Below are positions 1-8,834 of a stretch of DNA of 61,023 bases, one piece after another (the stretch's first letter is position 1; every line of letters begins with the position of its first letter). Under the pieces are notes generated by a model, which saw only the letters and a list, made by a program, of their open reading frames with translations, had not been told where the DNA came from and did not search any database. The translations under genes were made by a program, and so were the position numbers. This DNA is from an uncultured Eubacteriales bacterium (GTDB taxonomy: Bacteria; Bacillota; Clostridia; Lachnospirales; Lachnospiraceae), in assembly GCA_900548855.1 (NCBI GenBank), contig URMF01000017.1:1-61023 (forward strand), read 5' to 3'.

Positions 1-58
1 ATGGGCGCGCTCTAACGGGTGTGCAAGTTACCGAACACGGAGCTCATTGGGAAATTCG

Positions 59-87
59 TTGTCAAAGATGGTTTTTTATGGTATAGT
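59..87 (+). promoter_or_regulatory. Sigma-A type promoter for plsX
   Basis: A -35 hexamer TTGTCA (59-64) is followed after 17 bases by a -10 hexamer TATAGT (82-87). It lies about 50 bases upstream of the plsX start, so the plsX-rnc-smc cluster can start its own transcript here. The first 58 bases of the window hold no gene I can recognise. Confidence 0.6.
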
Positions 88-138
88 AAATAAGTTGTAT
101 TATGCTTAAAAGTAAATACTGGAAATGGAGGGCATACT

Positions 139-1167
139 ATGTCAGAATTAACCAAGGTTGTATTAGATGCAATGGGTGGAGATAATTCACCGGGAGAAAT
201 GGTTCTCGGAGCTGTAAATGCAGTAAAAGAAAAAAAAGATTTATTTGTATATATAGTGGGACCGGAGGAGAAAATCAAGAGTGAGCTTAATAAATACGAG
301 TATCCATCGGAACAAATTGAGATTGTACATGCTCCGGATGAAATCACCTGTCATGATACGCCGGTAAATGCAATCCGGACAAAAAAAGAATCCTCCATGG
401 TTGTAGGACTTCGGATGGTTAAGGACGGAATGGCAGATGGATTTGTGTCTTCCGGCAATTCCGGAGCTGTTCTGGTAGGTGGACAGGTATTAGTTGGGAA
501 AATGAAAGGAATTGAGCGGGCACCCCTTGCCCCGGTTGTTCCGACCATGAACGGAGTTGCACTGCTGATTGACTGCGGTGCCAATGTGGATGCAAAGCCA
601 ACCAATTTAGTACAATTTGCAAGAATGGGCTCCATTTATATGGAGAATGTAATCGGTGTTAAAAATCCACGGGTTGGAATTGTGAATATCGGCGCAGAAG
701 AGGAAAAGGGAAATGCTTTGGTAAAAGAGACATTTCCACTGCTGAAGGAGTGTAAGGATATTAATTTTATCGGAAGCATTGAGGCGAGGGATTTTCCTTA
801 TGGTGCAGCTGATGTTGTGGTAACGGAAGCCTTTGTGGGAAATGTTATGTTAAAGCTTACAGAGGGACTTGCTTCAGGCCTGATGAAGAAGGTCAAGGAA
901 GCAATGACGGCAACCCCGGTTTCTACATTAGGGGCAGCCATGGTAAAACCACAGCTCAAGAAGGTTTTAAAGCTTTTTGATACGACAGAGCATGGAGGCG
1001 CCCCGCTTTTAGGACTGAACGGTCTTGTAGTAAAGATTCATGGAAATGCAACCAATAAAGAAGTGAAAAATGCGTTGTTCCAGGTAGAGACCTTTAAAAA
1101 GCAGGATATCAATGGCAAGATTAAGAAATATCTGTTAGAGGAAAAAGAACAGAAGGAAGAAGCGTAA
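139..1167 (+). CDS. plsX: Phosphate acyltransferase PlsX
   Basis: PlsX makes acyl-phosphate from acyl-ACP, the first step of the PlsX/PlsY route to phosphatidic acid, and works at the inner face of the membrane. The protein has 342 residues, the usual length, and opens with the family motif DAMGGDNSP (residues 11-19). The ATG is preceded by a GGAGG site. It runs almost directly into rnc, with one base between stop and start. In many Firmicutes acpP lies between these two genes and it is absent here. The FapR regulator often found upstream would lie outside the window. Confidence 0.95.
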   Translation: MSELTKVVLDAMGGDNSPGEMVLGAVNAVKEKKDLFVYIVGPEEKIKSELNKYEYPSEQIEIVHAPDEITCHDTPVNAIRTKKESSMVVGLRMVKDGMADGFVSSGNSGAVLVGGQVLVGKMKGIERAPLAPVVPTMNGVALLIDCGANVDAKPTNLVQFARMGSIYMENVIGVKNPRVGIVNIGAEEEKGNALVKETFPLLKECKDINFIGSIEARDFPYGAADVVVTEAFVGNVMLKLTEGLASGLMKKVKEAMTATPVSTLGAAMVKPQLKKVLKLFDTTEHGGAPLLGLNGLVVKIHGNATNKEVKNALFQVETFKKQDINGKIKKYLLEEKEQKEEA

Positions 1168-1168
1168 T

Positions 1169-1867
1169 ATGTTAAATTTTGATGAGAAGGCAATTGAAAA
1201 AAATATTCAATATGTATTTAAAGATAAAGCACTGCTCAGACAGGCGCTTTCCCATAGCTCCTTTATTAATGAGATGAAAAGAAAGGGCATGGAAAGCTAT
1301 GAACGCCTGGAGTTTTTAGGTGATGCCGTATTAGAATTAATCACAAGCCAATTTTTGTTTGAGGAGTACAAGGAGCTTCCGGAAGGAAAGCTGACCCGGC
1401 TTCGGGCATCCATCGTTTGTGAATATACGTTATCCAGTGTGTCAGAAATGTTGCATTTAGGTGAATATGTACTGCTTTCAAAGGGAGAGGAGTTAACTGG
1501 TGGAAGAAACCGGAATTCCATACTCTGCGATTTATTTGAATCGGTTCTGGGCGCCATTTACTTGGATGGGGGCATGGATGCAGCAAAAAAATATGTCCAT
1601 ACTTTTCTTTTGACAGATATTGAGCATAAATCGTTGTTTTATGATGCGAAAACCATATTACAGGAAATGGTGCAGAAGGATGGGAAAGGTGTTGTTACCT
1701 ACGAGGTAATTGACGAAAAAGGACCCGACCACAATAAGAGTTTTGTTACAGAGGTATATATCGATGGCGAACGGCTTGCTTCCGGTGAGGGAACCTCCAA
1801 GAAAAATGCAGAACAGCTGGCAGCATACCGGGCAATTCTCAAGTTAAAAGAGTGTGGAAGAGAATAG
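1169..1867 (+). CDS. rnc: Ribonuclease III
   Basis: RNase III cleaves double-stranded RNA in rRNA and mRNA maturation. The signature ERLEFLGDAVLE lies at residues 45-56. The four acidic metal ligands expected for the family are visible as E48, D52, D121 and E124. A double-stranded RNA-binding domain follows from about residue 160, with the typical GxGxSKKxAEQxAA end. At 232 residues the length is normal. The gene is coupled to plsX by a one-base gap and ends before the SMC start, which fits co-expression. Confidence 0.96.
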   Translation: MLNFDEKAIEKNIQYVFKDKALLRQALSHSSFINEMKRKGMESYERLEFLGDAVLELITSQFLFEEYKELPEGKLTRLRASIVCEYTLSSVSEMLHLGEYVLLSKGEELTGGRNRNSILCDLFESVLGAIYLDGGMDAAKKYVHTFLLTDIEHKSLFYDAKTILQEMVQKDGKGVVTYEVIDEKGPDHNKSFVTEVYIDGERLASGEGTSKKNAEQLAAYRAILKLKECGRE

Positions 1868-1881
1868 GATGGAGCGTTTAT

Positions 1882-4800
1882 ATGTATTTAAAAAGTATAG
1901 AAGTGTATGGATTTAAATCCTTCGCCAACCGGATTGTATTTGAATTTAATAAAGGAATTACCGGAATTGTAGGTCCAAACGGAAGCGGAAAGAGTAATGT
2001 GGGGGATGCAGTCCGGTGGGTACTGGGAGAGCAGAGTGCAAAACAGCTCCGCGGTGCCAAGATGGAGGACGTTATTTTTGCAGGAACGGAGCTTAGAAAG
2101 CCCCACGGTTCTGCCTATGTTGCAATCACCCTGGATAATAGTGACCATTCCCTGCCTATTGACTATGAGGAGGTTACGGTGGCACGCCGGGTATACCGTT
2201 CCGGTGAAAGTGAATATTTGATTAACGGTACAGTGAGCCGTTTAAAAGATGTACATTCCCTGTTTTTTGATACAGGTATCGGTAAAGAGGGATATTCCAT
2301 TATCGGACAGGGTCAGGTAGAACGGATTTTGTCTGGAAAACCTGAGGAACGCCGGGAGCTTTTTGATGAGGCGGCGGGTATTGTAAAATACAAGAAGAAT
2401 AAAGCAGCTACGGAGAAATCCCTGGCTGCCGAGCGGGAGAATTTAAGTCGTGTAAATGACATCCTATCAGAGCTTGAAAAACAGGTGGGACCATTGGAGA
2501 AGCAGTCTGAGGTGGCGAAGAAGTACCTGTTATACAAAGGGGAATTAAAACGGTTTGATGTCAATGTATTTTTGCTGGAAAATGAGCGGATTGAGAGCGC
2601 ATTAAAGGAAAATGAGGAAAAATTACATATTGTCAATGATGACAGTGAGCGCATTAAGACAGAATTTGAACAGACAAAGAATGAATATGAGCGCATTGAA
2701 ACGGTTTTAGAGCAGTGTAATCATTCCATTGATGAGAATAAGAATAAAATCCATGAATTAAAGCTTCGTAACGAGCACAACGAAGGCGAGGTCAATGTAT
2801 TAAACCAACAGATTTCCAATGCAAAGTCTACAGATGTACATATGAGTGAACAGATTGACCGTATTAACCAGTCGCTGGCGGCTCAGCAGACGGAAAAGCA
2901 TGAATTTCAGGAAAAAAAGGCTGTTCTGGATGAAAAAATGGACAATGCGGATGACGTAGTGGAAGAAGCCCGTACCGTCAGCGAAGGCATTGAAGAAGAG
3001 ATTGCCGGTTTAGAGGAAGAGATTGAAAAGAGCAAGGCAGATATCATTGAGTACTTAAATGACGGTGCAAATCTGAAAGCAAAGGTTGGCAGATACGATG
3101 CCATGCTTGAAAATATCAACTACCGCAAGACACAGCTAAACCAGCGGTTTTTGCAGTTTAAGTCAGATGAGCTGAAGGACAAGGAAGAGTATGAAAAGCA
3201 CAATACCTCCCTTACAGAGATTGAAAAGACTGTGGCAGATATTCTTGCAAGGCTGGAGACGACGGATGCGGACCTTGACCAGAATACCATTGCCACCAAC
3301 GAGAATAAACAACGGCTGTTTCAGGCAAATAATGAATACAGCAGCGTCAAATCCAAATTAGAGGCACTTCGCAATATTACAGAACGGTATGATGGATATG
3401 GAAATTCCATTAAGCGGGTCATGGAACAAAAGGAAAATAATCCGGGAATTATCGGCGTAGTAGCGGATATTATACAGGTAAATAAAGAATACGAGATTGC
3501 GGTGGAAACTGCTCTGGGTGGAAGCATCCAGAATGTGGTTACCGATAATGAGAACACTGCAAAGCGGCTGATTCAATTTTTAAAGAAGAATCGTTTTGGC
3601 CGTGCGACCTTTCTTCCGCTGACCACTATTGGCGGCAAATACAGTGAATTTAACAATAAAGATGCCTTACAGGAGCCCGGTGTTATTGGGCTTGCCAAGG
3701 ATTTGGTGAAGGTACATGACAAATACAGTGCTGTCACCAATCATTTATTGGGACGAATTCTTGTGGTGGACACGATTGACCATGCCATTGCCGTAAATAA
3801 GAAATTTCACCAGAGCCTGCGTATTGTAACCAAAGAGGGTGAATTACTTACTCCTGGCGGTGCAATGACCGGTGGTGCGTTTAAAAATTCCTCCAATTTA
3901 CTTGGACGAAAAAGGGAGCTTGACGAGCTGTCTAAAGAACTGTCTGAGATAAATAACGAGATTGCCAATGCAACAAAAGAGGAAACAGAGCTTCGTACAG
4001 TGAGAGAAGAATTAAAAACCCGGAAAGAGGATTTAAACCTTCAGCTGCAGGAGCTGTATTTACAGAAAAATACAGTAACCATGAATATCGAACAGGTTTC
4101 TAAGAATCTGGCAGAGACCGCCAATGCCTTTGCTTCTGTGAATAAGGAAAGTAAAGAACTGGATTCCCAGATTGAAGAGATTAACCACAATAAGAATGAG
4201 CTCTACGATAATCATAAGCAGGCTGAAGCTGCAAAGAAAGCATTGGAAGAGCGGATTGAGGGCTTAGAGGAACAGGTTGTCTTTAAGAAAGAGGAGCTGA
4301 AGAAATCAAACGAAAAGGTCTCGGAGCTGATGCTGGAGTTTAACACCATTAAACAGCAGGATGATTTCCTGATTGAGAATTTAAGACGAATCCGTGCAGA
4401 AGAAAATAAGTTAAAGGAAGAGCTGGAACTCTACCGCTCCCAAATGAGTGATTCCGGTAAGGCAATTGAGATATTGGTTGCCAAAATTAACCAGTTTAAG
4501 GCACTGATTGAGGCAGATAAGAAGGAAATCGAGGAATTAGAAAGCACATTAGAGAAAGATATATCAGACAAGGAAGCTTTAAATGCAAAGCATAAGGAAT
4601 TCTTCACAAAGAGAGAGCAGTTAAATGAAGAGCTTACAAGACTTGACAAATCCGCATTTAAGCTGTCTGCCCAGGTGGAAAAGATTAGTGAACAGGCCGA
4701 CTCTTTAAGTAAGTATATGTGGGAAGAATATGAGCTTACATACCAGTCTGCGGTGGAATTAAAGGATGATACCTTAAATGATTTGGATGCCTTAAAGAGA

Positions 4801-5445
4801 GAGGTATCTGCTGTTAAGGCAAAGATTAAAGCATTAGGCGATGTCAATGTCAACGCCATAGAAGATTATAAGGTAATCTCTGAACGATACGAATTTTTAA
4901 AGGGGCAGCATGATGATATCGTCAAGGCAGAAACCAATCTGCTTCAAATTATCGCAGAACTGGACACTGCTATGCGCACCCAGTTTGAGGAGAAATTCCA
5001 GGAAATCCAGGTTATGTTTGATAAAGTATTCCGTGAGCTGTTTGGTGGTGGTAAGGCCACGTTAGAGCTGGTGGATAATGAAGATATTTTAGAGGCAGGA
5101 ATCCGAATTATTGCTCAGCCGCCGGGAAAGAAATTACAGAATATGATGCAGCTGTCCGGTGGAGAGAAGGCATTATCGGCGATTGCATTATTGTTTGCCA
5201 TCCAGAGCTTAAAGCCTTCCCCGTTCTGTCTCTTAGATGAGATTGAGGCAGCCTTGGATGATTCCAACGTAACCCGGTATGCGAAATATTTGAACAAGCT
5301 TACCAAGGATACCCAGTTTATTGTTATTACCCACAGAAAGGGTACGATGGAGGCAGCGGATGTGCTGTATGGTATCACGATGCAGGAAAAGGGTGTATCA
5401 ACGCTTGTATCGGTTAATTTGATTGAGAATGAATTGGATGACTAA
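1882..5445 (+). CDS. smc: Chromosome segregation protein SMC
   Basis: SMC is the ATPase of the bacterial condensin that organises the chromosome with ScpA/ScpB. The Walker A motif GPNGSGKSN is at residues 31-39, followed by a long coiled coil, a central hinge, a second coiled coil, the ABC signature LSGGEK near residue 1091 and the Walker B LLDEIEA with acidic pair D1119/E1120. The ATG at 1882 is chosen because it has a GGATGGAG site and gives the canonical MYLKSIEVYGFKSF start. An in-frame codon 30 bases upstream would add residues not seen in the family. The product is 1187 residues, and the order rnc-smc-ftsY is typical of Firmicutes. Confidence 0.96.
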   Translation: MYLKSIEVYGFKSFANRIVFEFNKGITGIVGPNGSGKSNVGDAVRWVLGEQSAKQLRGAKMEDVIFAGTELRKPHGSAYVAITLDNSDHSLPIDYEEVTVARRVYRSGESEYLINGTVSRLKDVHSLFFDTGIGKEGYSIIGQGQVERILSGKPEERRELFDEAAGIVKYKKNKAATEKSLAAERENLSRVNDILSELEKQVGPLEKQSEVAKKYLLYKGELKRFDVNVFLLENERIESALKENEEKLHIVNDDSERIKTEFEQTKNEYERIETVLEQCNHSIDENKNKIHELKLRNEHNEGEVNVLNQQISNAKSTDVHMSEQIDRINQSLAAQQTEKHEFQEKKAVLDEKMDNADDVVEEARTVSEGIEEEIAGLEEEIEKSKADIIEYLNDGANLKAKVGRYDAMLENINYRKTQLNQRFLQFKSDELKDKEEYEKHNTSLTEIEKTVADILARLETTDADLDQNTIATNENKQRLFQANNEYSSVKSKLEALRNITERYDGYGNSIKRVMEQKENNPGIIGVVADIIQVNKEYEIAVETALGGSIQNVVTDNENTAKRLIQFLKKNRFGRATFLPLTTIGGKYSEFNNKDALQEPGVIGLAKDLVKVHDKYSAVTNHLLGRILVVDTIDHAIAVNKKFHQSLRIVTKEGELLTPGGAMTGGAFKNSSNLLGRKRELDELSKELSEINNEIANATKEETELRTVREELKTRKEDLNLQLQELYLQKNTVTMNIEQVSKNLAETANAFASVNKESKELDSQIEEINHNKNELYDNHKQAEAAKKALEERIEGLEEQVVFKKEELKKSNEKVSELMLEFNTIKQQDDFLIENLRRIRAEENKLKEELELYRSQMSDSGKAIEILVAKINQFKALIEADKKEIEELESTLEKDISDKEALNAKHKEFFTKREQLNEELTRLDKSAFKLSAQVEKISEQADSLSKYMWEEYELTYQSAVELKDDTLNDLDALKREVSAVKAKIKALGDVNVNAIEDYKVISERYEFLKGQHDDIVKAETNLLQIIAELDTAMRTQFEEKFQEIQVMFDKVFRELFGGGKATLELVDNEDILEAGIRIIAQPPGKKLQNMMQLSGGEKALSAIALLFAIQSLKPSPFCLLDEIEAALDDSNVTRYAKYLNKLTKDTQFIVITHRKGTMEAADVLYGITMQEKGVSTLVSVNLIENELDD

Positions 5446-5490
5446 GACGAGGTGTATATCCATATTATCAGTCAGGATGATGGTACAGCG

Positions 5491-6297
5491 ATGGAGTTGT
5501 ACTATATATGGGTAGATGATACCCGTATTATGCCGGTTTCATTGTTGGATTATAAAGTGATTGATTCGGCACACGTCTATATGGATGCGAAGAAGCAGTT
5601 TCAGGAAGGAAGGATAACGGAAGATGCATTTTGTAAATATCAGTTTACCGGGATGGGTAGATTAGAGAAGGTATCGGAATATGAGCGTTTAGACGAATTA
5701 CAGCAATATTTGGAAGAAGAGGCAGATACAAAAGGAAAAAACATACAGATTTTACCTTATACTATGCAAATTATGGCAAAAGATTTTATAAACATCTGTG
5801 GGTTTATGGTATTTGTTCTATTCTGTGTCATATGCATTGTTGTATGTATCATCCGGACGAGCACTTCCTGTGGAGAAAAAATGCTGGTGGAATATCGTAA
5901 AGGACAAGGTGATACTGCGGCTTTAAGGCAAAAACTTGCAAATTTTTTTCAGACAAAGGAAATGGTTTTTCAGCTATGGCTTGATAGGGAATATATTGCC
6001 GGGTTATATAATACAACGGTTATTTTTGAAGAAACAAAGAATTTAATATGGGTATATGGCGAAGTACCAAATACAGTGACAGGTGATACAGCATCAACAA
6101 TTGCGTTATCTCTAACACAAACACCAGCTGTTTTAAAAGTATATTTTAAAAATGGAAAAACTTATAATTTGCAGCTGGCATGCATGGAGGATGTTGACAC
6201 CGTTTTACAATATATTCGCAGTCACTTTTCATGGGTAACAACAGAGTATTCAGAAGAAATGCTTTTAAAGTATAAAAGAAAAGAATATCCGTTTTAA
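5491..6297 (+). CDS. Hypothetical one-TM protein between smc and ftsY
   Basis: I do not recognise this family. From the ATG at 5491 the protein has 268 residues. Residues 1-98 are soluble, one strongly hydrophobic segment lies at about 99-121, and about 145 residues follow. No signal peptide or catalytic motif is apparent. A GTG at 5452 would add 13 residues but has no spaced Shine-Dalgarno site. ATG 5491 has an AGGATGATGG stretch upstream, so the start is uncertain. The gene sits 45 bases after smc, and ftsY has its own probable promoter after it. Its codon use looks more AT-rich than smc, so it may be lineage-specific. Confidence 0.6.
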   Translation: MELYYIWVDDTRIMPVSLLDYKVIDSAHVYMDAKKQFQEGRITEDAFCKYQFTGMGRLEKVSEYERLDELQQYLEEEADTKGKNIQILPYTMQIMAKDFINICGFMVFVLFCVICIVVCIIRTSTSCGEKMLVEYRKGQGDTAALRQKLANFFQTKEMVFQLWLDREYIAGLYNTTVIFEETKNLIWVYGEVPNTVTGDTASTIALSLTQTPAVLKVYFKNGKTYNLQLACMEDVDTVLQYIRSHFSWVTTEYSEEMLLKYKRKEYPF

Positions 6298-6317
6298 GAC
6301 ATGTGTTTGCATAAACT

Positions 6318-6350
6318 TTGTGAACAATTAACATACCATGTATGTATAAT
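6318..6350 (+). promoter_or_regulatory. Possible promoter for ftsY
   Basis: A perfect -10 hexamer TATAAT is at 6345-6350, just upstream of the ftsY ribosome site AAAGGAG. The -35 is weak: TGAACA (6321-6326) gives an 18-base spacer, while TTGTGA (6318-6323) would be too far at 21. The assignment rests mainly on the -10. Confidence 0.4.
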
Positions 6351-6368
6351 TCAAAGGAGATGATATAA

Positions 6369-7568
6369 ATGTTTGATTTTTTCAAAAAAAACAAGAAGGA
6401 AGAACAGGAGGAGCTTGAACATTCTTTACAGCAGAATGTGGACACAGAGAAGGAAGAAATTCTTAATAATGAAACAAGGGAGTCATTTAAAGAGAGCATA
6501 GAGGGCGAAACAGAAAAAAATCCTGAGCCTCAGCCAGAGAAAGCTGTTTCCAATGAAAATGTGGCAGAACAGGAAGAAGAAACAGAAAATCAAACGCCTG
6601 AAAAGGAAAAAGGGTTTTTTAACCGCTTAAAAGCAGGTCTTACGAAAACCCGCAACAGCATTAACGAAAGCTTTGACAACCTGTTTAAGGGTTTTTCTTC
6701 CATTGATGATGACTTTTATGATGAGCTGGAAGAAACGCTGATTATGGCTGATTTAGGACTGGATACGACGGAACGGATTATTGACAACTTGAAGGAACTG
6801 GTAAAGAAAAATCATATTAAAGAGGTAGAGGCATGCCGGGAGCTGGTGATTAATATTATTAAAGAGCAGATGCTGGTGGATGACAGCGCCTATGACTTTG
6901 AAGACCAAAAGACCGTTATGCTGATTATCGGAGTGAACGGAGTGGGAAAAACGACCTCTATCGGAAAATTGGCGGCACAGTATAAAAATCGTGGAAAACG
7001 TGTTATGATGTGTGCGGCAGATACGTTCCGGGCTGCGGCAATTGACCAGTTAAAGACTTGGGCGAACCGTGCCGGGGTAGAAATCATTTCTCAGCAGGAA
7101 GGCTCGGACCCAGCAGCTGTCACCTTTGATGCGGTAAAGGCAGCAGCGGCAAGAAATGTTGATATTCTGCTTGTAGATACGGCAGGAAGACTTCACAATA
7201 AGAAAAATTTGATGGACGAGCTGGCGAAGATGAAGCGGATTATTGAAAAAGAATACAGCGATGCCCATTTGGAAACCCTGATTGTGTTAGACGGTTCTAC
7301 TGGTCAGAATGCGTTAGAACAGGCAAGACAGTTTTCTACGGTTACCCAGATTGATGGTATTATTCTAACAAAGCTGGACGGAACAGCCAAGGGTGGTATT
7401 GCCATTGCAATCCAGTCTGAGTTAAATGTTCCGGTAAAATATATTGGTGTCGGTGAGCAGATTCATGATTTACAGCGATTTAATCCGGAATCCTACGTTA
7501 ATGCGTTATTTGCAGATATGGATACCCGCTCCGATATCGAAATTCTCATTCCGGAGGAAAAAGAGTAG
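6369..7568 (+). CDS. ftsY: Signal recognition particle receptor FtsY
   Basis: FtsY is the membrane-associated GTPase that receives SRP-ribosome complexes. The first roughly 90 residues are a highly acidic Glu-rich extension, then come the N domain and the GTPase G domain. The P-loop GVNGVGKTT starts at residue 188, DTAGRLHNKKNL and TKLDGTAKGG follow, and the length is 399 residues. The start has an AAAGGAG site. The ylxM-ffh-rpsP genes that often follow ftsY in Clostridia are absent here, and the next gene is ilvA, about 50 bases downstream. Confidence 0.95.
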   Translation: MFDFFKKNKKEEQEELEHSLQQNVDTEKEEILNNETRESFKESIEGETEKNPEPQPEKAVSNENVAEQEEETENQTPEKEKGFFNRLKAGLTKTRNSINESFDNLFKGFSSIDDDFYDELEETLIMADLGLDTTERIIDNLKELVKKNHIKEVEACRELVINIIKEQMLVDDSAYDFEDQKTVMLIIGVNGVGKTTSIGKLAAQYKNRGKRVMMCAADTFRAAAIDQLKTWANRAGVEIISQQEGSDPAAVTFDAVKAAAARNVDILLVDTAGRLHNKKNLMDELAKMKRIIEKEYSDAHLETLIVLDGSTGQNALEQARQFSTVTQIDGIILTKLDGTAKGGIAIAIQSELNVPVKYIGVGEQIHDLQRFNPESYVNALFADMDTRSDIEILIPEEKE

Positions 7569-7616
7569 CTTTAACTTGTGAGGCAGCTATCCACATAAAT
7601 GAAGGAGGACAAACAA

Positions 7617-8834
7617 ATGTTAACATTGGAAAAATTTGAAGAAGCTTATAATACGGTACAAAAGGTAGTAAATCCTACCAAATTAGTTTACAGTGATTTT
7701 TTCAGTGAGCAGAGTGGTAACAAGGTGTATTTAAAGCCGGAAAATTTACAGGTAACAGGTGCTTATAAAATTCGTGGTGCCTATTATAAAATTTCCACCC
7801 TGTCAGAAGAGGAAAGAAGTAAAGGTCTGATTACTGCGTCAGCCGGAAATCATGCCCAGGGGGTGGCTTTTGCGGCGAAAGCGTATGGCGTTAAGGCTAC
7901 TATTGTTATGCCTACCACAACACCTTTAATTAAGGTGAACCGAACCAAATCTTATGGTGCAGAAGTAATTTTATATGGTGATGTATATGACGAATCCTGC
8001 CAGTATGCATTAGAGCTTGCAGAGGATAAGGAGCTTACTTTTATTCATCCCTTTGATGACTTGGACGTTGCATGCGGCCAGGGCTCCATTGCCATGGAAA
8101 TTATTAAGGAATTACCAACTGTTGACTATATTTTAGTACCGATTGGTGGGGGCGGACTGGCAACCGGTGTGTCTACCCTTGCTAAAATGTTGAATCCTCA
8201 CATTAAGGTAATTGGAGTAGAGCCTGCCGGAGCCGCTTGTATGAAGGAATCTCTAAAGAACGGTAAAGTGACCACCTTGCCGGTTGTGGATACCATTGCA
8301 GATGGTACCGCAGTAAAAACACCCGGAAGTAACATTTTCCCATATATTCAGGAAAATATTGATGAGATAATTACCGTAGATGACAGTGAATTGATTGTGG
8401 CTTTTTTAGATATGCTGGAAAATCATAAAATGCTGGTGGAAAATTCCGGTCTGTTGACAGTGGCAGCTGTAAAGAAACTGCCATTTAAGGACAAAAAAGT
8501 AGTTAGCATTTTGAGTGGTGGTAATATGGATGTGATTACATTTGCCTCTGTTGTCCAGCATGGTTTGATAGCAAGAAGCAGAATTTTTACAGTCTCTGTA
8601 TTGCTGCCGGATAAACCGGGCGAGCTTATGAACGTCAGCTCTATTATCGCAGAATTACAGGGAAATATTATTAAATTGGAGCATAACCAGTTTGTGAATT
8701 TGAACAGAAATGCCGCAGTGGAGTTGATTATAACAATGGAAGCATTTGGACCAGAGCATAAGGAACAGATTATCCATGTTTTGGCAGAGAAGGGATATAG
8801 ACCAATTGAGAAAAATCCAAAAAGTATTTATTAA
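7617..8834 (+). CDS. ilvA: Threonine ammonia-lyase (threonine dehydratase), ACT-domain type
   Basis: This PLP enzyme deaminates threonine to 2-oxobutanoate, for isoleucine synthesis or threonine fermentation. Residues 48-54 (TGAYKIR) carry the PLP lysine K51, and GGGG at 177-180 is the phosphate-binding loop. The C-terminus from about residue 325 is a single ACT domain (VLLPDKPGEL). At 405 residues it matches the short one-ACT form rather than the 510-residue two-ACT IlvA, so catabolic TdcB-like function is possible. ATG 7617 is preferred over one 18 bases upstream because GGAGG (7604-7608) is correctly spaced for it. Its end overlaps the next gene. Confidence 0.88.
   Translation: MLTLEKFEEAYNTVQKVVNPTKLVYSDFFSEQSGNKVYLKPENLQVTGAYKIRGAYYKISTLSEEERSKGLITASAGNHAQGVAFAAKAYGVKATIVMPTTTPLIKVNRTKSYGAEVILYGDVYDESCQYALELAEDKELTFIHPFDDLDVACGQGSIAMEIIKELPTVDYILVPIGGGGLATGVSTLAKMLNPHIKVIGVEPAGAACMKESLKNGKVTTLPVVDTIADGTAVKTPGSNIFPYIQENIDEIITVDDSELIVAFLDMLENHKMLVENSGLLTVAAVKKLPFKDKKVVSILSGGNMDVITFASVVQHGLIARSRIFTVSVLLPDKPGELMNVSSIIAELQGNIIKLEHNQFVNLNRNAAVELIITMEAFGPEHKEQIIHVLAEKGYRPIEKNPKSIY

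Noticed and set aside
12..347. Minus-strand ORF overlapping the plsX start
   Set aside because: It runs antisense to the plsX start, has no ribosome site or family features and is explained by plsX.
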